Positions 61,544 to 64,000 of a DNA stretch of 64,000 nt are shown piece after piece. How positions within the stretch are numbered: position 1 is the first letter of the stretch; each line of letters starts with the position of its first letter. The DNA lies in assembly GCA_002699585.1 (NCBI GenBank), contig PABP01000033.1, positions 1-64,000 on the forward strand, written 5' to 3'. The notes beneath the pieces were generated by a model. The model saw nothing but the letters and a program-made list of their open reading frames with translations. It was not told the DNA's origin and searched no databases. The DNA is from Anaerolineaceae bacterium. GTDB taxonomy: Bacteria > Chloroflexota > Anaerolineae > Aggregatilineales > Phototrophicaceae. Position numbers and translations under genes: made by a program.

Positions 61544-64000
61544 ATGCGCCATCGATATTTTGGTTTATATGTATTGCTTGCTCTGATCTTGTTTAGTCTG
61601 CCAATAGTGGCCCAGGAACGTCCGACAGAAAATCCGGATGGGTTTGCTACGCCGAATACGGTATCGATTCCGGGTACGGTGCAACCGGCGATGGGCTGCC
61701 CTGGCGAATGGGCACCTGATTGCGAAGCCAGCTTTCTGGAAGATATGGGCGATAGCATCTGGCATGGCACTTTCCTGCTGCCAGCCGGAGACTACGAATA
61801 TAAGGCCGCGCTCAATGGCAGTTGGGACGAAAATTATGGCGCTAATGGCGAGGCCAGCGGTCCCAATATTGCCCTGTCCCTGGCGGAAGATACCGAAGTG
61901 ACATTTATCTACGATCATTTGCGCGGCATGGTGATCGACAGCGTCAATATGCCGGATCTGGCTTTCCCTGGTGGTGAGTCCATGGTGGCAGATTCAGAAC
62001 CCGCTGCACCGCCGGAGATGGTCAATATTCCGGGGACGATCCAGCCTGCGTTGGGCTGCCCGGGTGAATGGGCACCCGACTGTGAAGCAACACTGCTTGA
62101 ATACAACGATGCCTGGGATGTGTGGCTGCGCACCTTCGATGTGCCAGCCGGGAGCTACGAATACAAAGTAGCCATCAATGGCAGTTGGGATGAAAACTAC
62201 GGCGGCATGGCCGACCCCGGCGGCGCGAATGTTTCCCTGGCTGTGCCAGAAGACCAGGCCGTTACCTTCATCTATGACCATAAAACGCACTGGATCGCTG
62301 ATGATGTGCGTCAGGAAATCGTGACAGCGCCCGGTAGCTATCAGTCGGAAGTCGGCTGCGAAGAAGACTTCCAGGCGGACTGCTTAGCGACGTGGCTGCA
62401 AGATGTCGATGGGGATGGTGTTTATACCTACAGTACCAATGCTATCCCCGCTGGTGAGTATACGGCGCGGACGGCTGTGGGAATGTCGATGGACGAGACC
62501 TACGGCGTTAATGGCGAGCCTGACGGTGAAGACATCACTTTTAGTGTGCCAGAAGATGGCACAACAGTAAGTTTTATTTTCGATGCCAACATGCGGGCGA
62601 TGGTCGTCTCGACAGGGGGTACGGCTGTGTCCGGTGCGGATCTGCGTGAACAACGCGCTCATTGGGTGACTGAGAATACCCTGCTATGGGCTACAGAGCC
62701 GCAAGCGGGCCTGACTTACAAGCTGATCTATAGTCTGCAAGCCCGTATGAGCCTGAGCCTGTTCGGCTTGACCGGGGTGGATGCATCGCTTTCGTTGGAG
62801 CCTGTCGATACAATTGCTGAGGATGTGCTGGCCAAGTTCCCGCATTTGGAAGGGCTATTCGCCTATCAAATCGTGGATAGTGATCTGGCGCTGGTACCAG
62901 AAGTTTTGCGCAGCCAGATGGCCATTGCCGCCTATAACGGCGACGATCTGGTGGCGATCAATGGCTTACAAATTCCGGGTGTGCTGGATGACCTGTATAC
63001 CTATTCCGGCGATCTGGGCGTGACCTATGATGTTAATGGCATCCCGGCGATAACCGTCTGGGCACCGACGGCGCAGAATGTCGAGTTTTTGCTATTTGAA
63101 GACAGCGCGCCTGGGACCGATCCGACCGTGCTGCCGATGAGCCACAATAGTGCAGCCGGGACATGGCGTATCGTCGGCCAGCCGGGGTGGGATCGCCAGT
63201 ATTACCTGTTCCGGGTGACCGTTTATGCGCCGACGGAACAGGCGATTGTCGTCAACGATGTGACCGACCCCTACAGCGTCAGCCTGTCTTTGAACAGCAC
63301 CCGCAGTCAGCTCGTCAACTTGTCCGATACTGATTTGATGCCGGATGGTTGGGCATCGCTAGAAAAACCAGCCTTAGACGCGCCGGAAGACATCACCGTG
63401 TATGAGCTGCATGTGCGCGATTTCAGTGCGTTTGACGAGAGCGTACCAGAAGCGTTGCGCGGCACATACGAGGCGTTCACGCTGGATGACAGCAATGGCG
63501 TGGCTCATCTGCAAGCATTGCAAGCCGCCGGGTTGACTCATCTGCATCTGCTGCCGACCTTCGATATTGCGACCATCAATGAGAACAAACCGCGCTGGTT
63601 CGAGCCGGACTATGAGGAACTGGCGGCGCTCGCATCTGATAGCGAAGAGCAGCAGGCCATCATCGACCCCATTCGTGATCTGGATGGCTTCAACTGGGGT
63701 TACGACCCGTATCACTACAATGTACCGGAAGGCAGCTACAGCACCAATCCTGATGGCACCACGCGCATTGTTGAGTACCGTGATATGGTGCAGTCGCTGA
63801 ATGAGATGGGCCTGCGTGTGGTCCAGGATGTGGTCTACAACCATACCAACAGCAGCGGCCAGAGTTCGCGCAGTGTGCTCGACCGTATTGTTCCCGGTTA
63901 CTACCATCGCTTGAATGATCGCGGTGGGGTCGAAACCAGCACATGCTGCCAGAATACGGCCACCGAACACAATATGATGCGTCGTCTGATGATTGATTCA
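61544..64000 (+). CDS. Secreted type I pullulanase (partial at right edge)
   Basis: 819 codons to the window end without a stop. Signal peptide YFGLYVLLALILFSLPIVAQ. Two clear carbohydrate-binding X25-type modules repeat (VQPAMGCPGEWAPDC and IQPALGCPGEWAPDC, each ending in Y-E-Y-K-x-A-x-N-G-S-W-D-E-N-Y-G), and a third, shorter copy follows (GSYQSEVGCEEDFQADC). Then come a pullulanase N2/CBM48-like region (AITVWAPTAQNVEFLLFED) and the GH13 start: VYELHVRDFSAFD, LTHLHLLPTFD, FNWGYDPYHYNVPEGSY, VVQDVVYNHT. Cleaves alpha-1,6 links of pullulan and starch outside the cell. The catalytic Asp/Glu pair lies beyond the edge. Confidence 0.93.
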   Translation, partial: MRHRYFGLYVLLALILFSLPIVAQERPTENPDGFATPNTVSIPGTVQPAMGCPGEWAPDCEASFLEDMGDSIWHGTFLLPAGDYEYKAALNGSWDENYGANGEASGPNIALSLAEDTEVTFIYDHLRGMVIDSVNMPDLAFPGGESMVADSEPAAPPEMVNIPGTIQPALGCPGEWAPDCEATLLEYNDAWDVWLRTFDVPAGSYEYKVAINGSWDENYGGMADPGGANVSLAVPEDQAVTFIYDHKTHWIADDVRQEIVTAPGSYQSEVGCEEDFQADCLATWLQDVDGDGVYTYSTNAIPAGEYTARTAVGMSMDETYGVNGEPDGEDITFSVPEDGTTVSFIFDANMRAMVVSTGGTAVSGADLREQRAHWVTENTLLWATEPQAGLTYKLIYSLQARMSLSLFGLTGVDASLSLEPVDTIAEDVLAKFPHLEGLFAYQIVDSDLALVPEVLRSQMAIAAYNGDDLVAINGLQIPGVLDDLYTYSGDLGVTYDVNGIPAITVWAPTAQNVEFLLFEDSAPGTDPTVLPMSHNSAAGTWRIVGQPGWDRQYYLFRVTVYAPTEQAIVVNDVTDPYSVSLSLNSTRSQLVNLSDTDLMPDGWASLEKPALDAPEDITVYELHVRDFSAFDESVPEALRGTYEAFTLDDSNGVAHLQALQAAGLTHLHLLPTFDIATINENKPRWFEPDYEELAALASDSEEQQAIIDPIRDLDGFNWGYDPYHYNVPEGSYSTNPDGTTRIVEYRDMVQSLNEMGLRVVQDVVYNHTNSSGQSSRSVLDRIVPGYYHRLNDRGGVETSTCCQNTATEHNMMRRLMIDS

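Overview
The window looks like a chromosomal segment of a Chloroflexota bacterium, probably Anaerolineae-like. This rests on gene style (Thr/Pro-rich 'TPTPT' linkers, membrane-anchored SH3-type proteins, a membrane transglutaminase of the DUF3488 type, a two-ACT aspartokinase) and not on a phylogeny. Two textures are visible. Bases 1 to about 12,895 are A+T-rich accessory DNA; from the tRNA-Val gene at 12,896 onward the sequence is richer in G+C, gene-dense and mostly housekeeping.

Accessory island (1-12,895). Two divergent gene groups share a 235-bp control region at 7,970-8,204. Leftward: a 1553-residue membrane protein with an N-terminal kinase-like domain, a 388-residue kinase-like protein, and a 628-residue helical membrane protein with a C-terminal SH3-type domain. 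Rightward: an E2-like protein, a ThiF/E1-like adenylating enzyme, a JAB/JAMM metalloprotease, and a 108-residue protein ending in Gly-Gly-Val-Phe. Together they look like a bacterial ubiquitin-like conjugation system joined to a membrane-spanning kinase-like scaffold, and they are the best candidate for an undescribed system. An XRE regulator with a palindromic operator and a large serine recombinase (interrupted by an in-frame TAA) lie between the system and the 3' end of tRNA-Val(CAC), the likely integration site.

Housekeeping part. 13-21.9 kb: a phosphodiester-glycosidase lipoprotein, aspartokinase with a transcription attenuator (Thr/Met-rich leader peptide, antiterminator, terminator), an orphan ABC ATPase, a ComEA-like protein, a truncated FtsZ-like protein beside a 2H phosphoesterase, TrmB, and RNase P RNA. 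22-29 kb: a GT39-type mannosyltransferase-like protein, PhzF, the transglutaminase and RNase J. 29.3-34.2 kb: WecE/WecD-type sugar genes, a GT2 and a GCS2-like ligase. 34.5-39.8 kb: an isocitrate dehydrogenase gene broken by one TAA, a UbiA prenyltransferase, two tandem membrane paralogs, and an M20 amidohydrolase. 39.8-41.6 kb: an arsenic operon (arsC, arsR, arsM) with two copies of one operator. 41.7-46.9 kb: a TIR membrane protein, modAB without modC, a response regulator, and two membrane proteins. 47-53.9 kb: phosphohexomutase, a G1P-dehydrogenase-like protein, formate-THF ligase, an ATP-grasp ligase and a GNAT. 54-60.3 kb: an exopolysaccharide cluster (rfbD, three glycosyltransferases, a Wzz-like protein) with rnhB and a methyltransferase embedded. 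The window ends inside a secreted pullulanase gene.

Limits: all assignments come from reading motifs and context; no database search was run.
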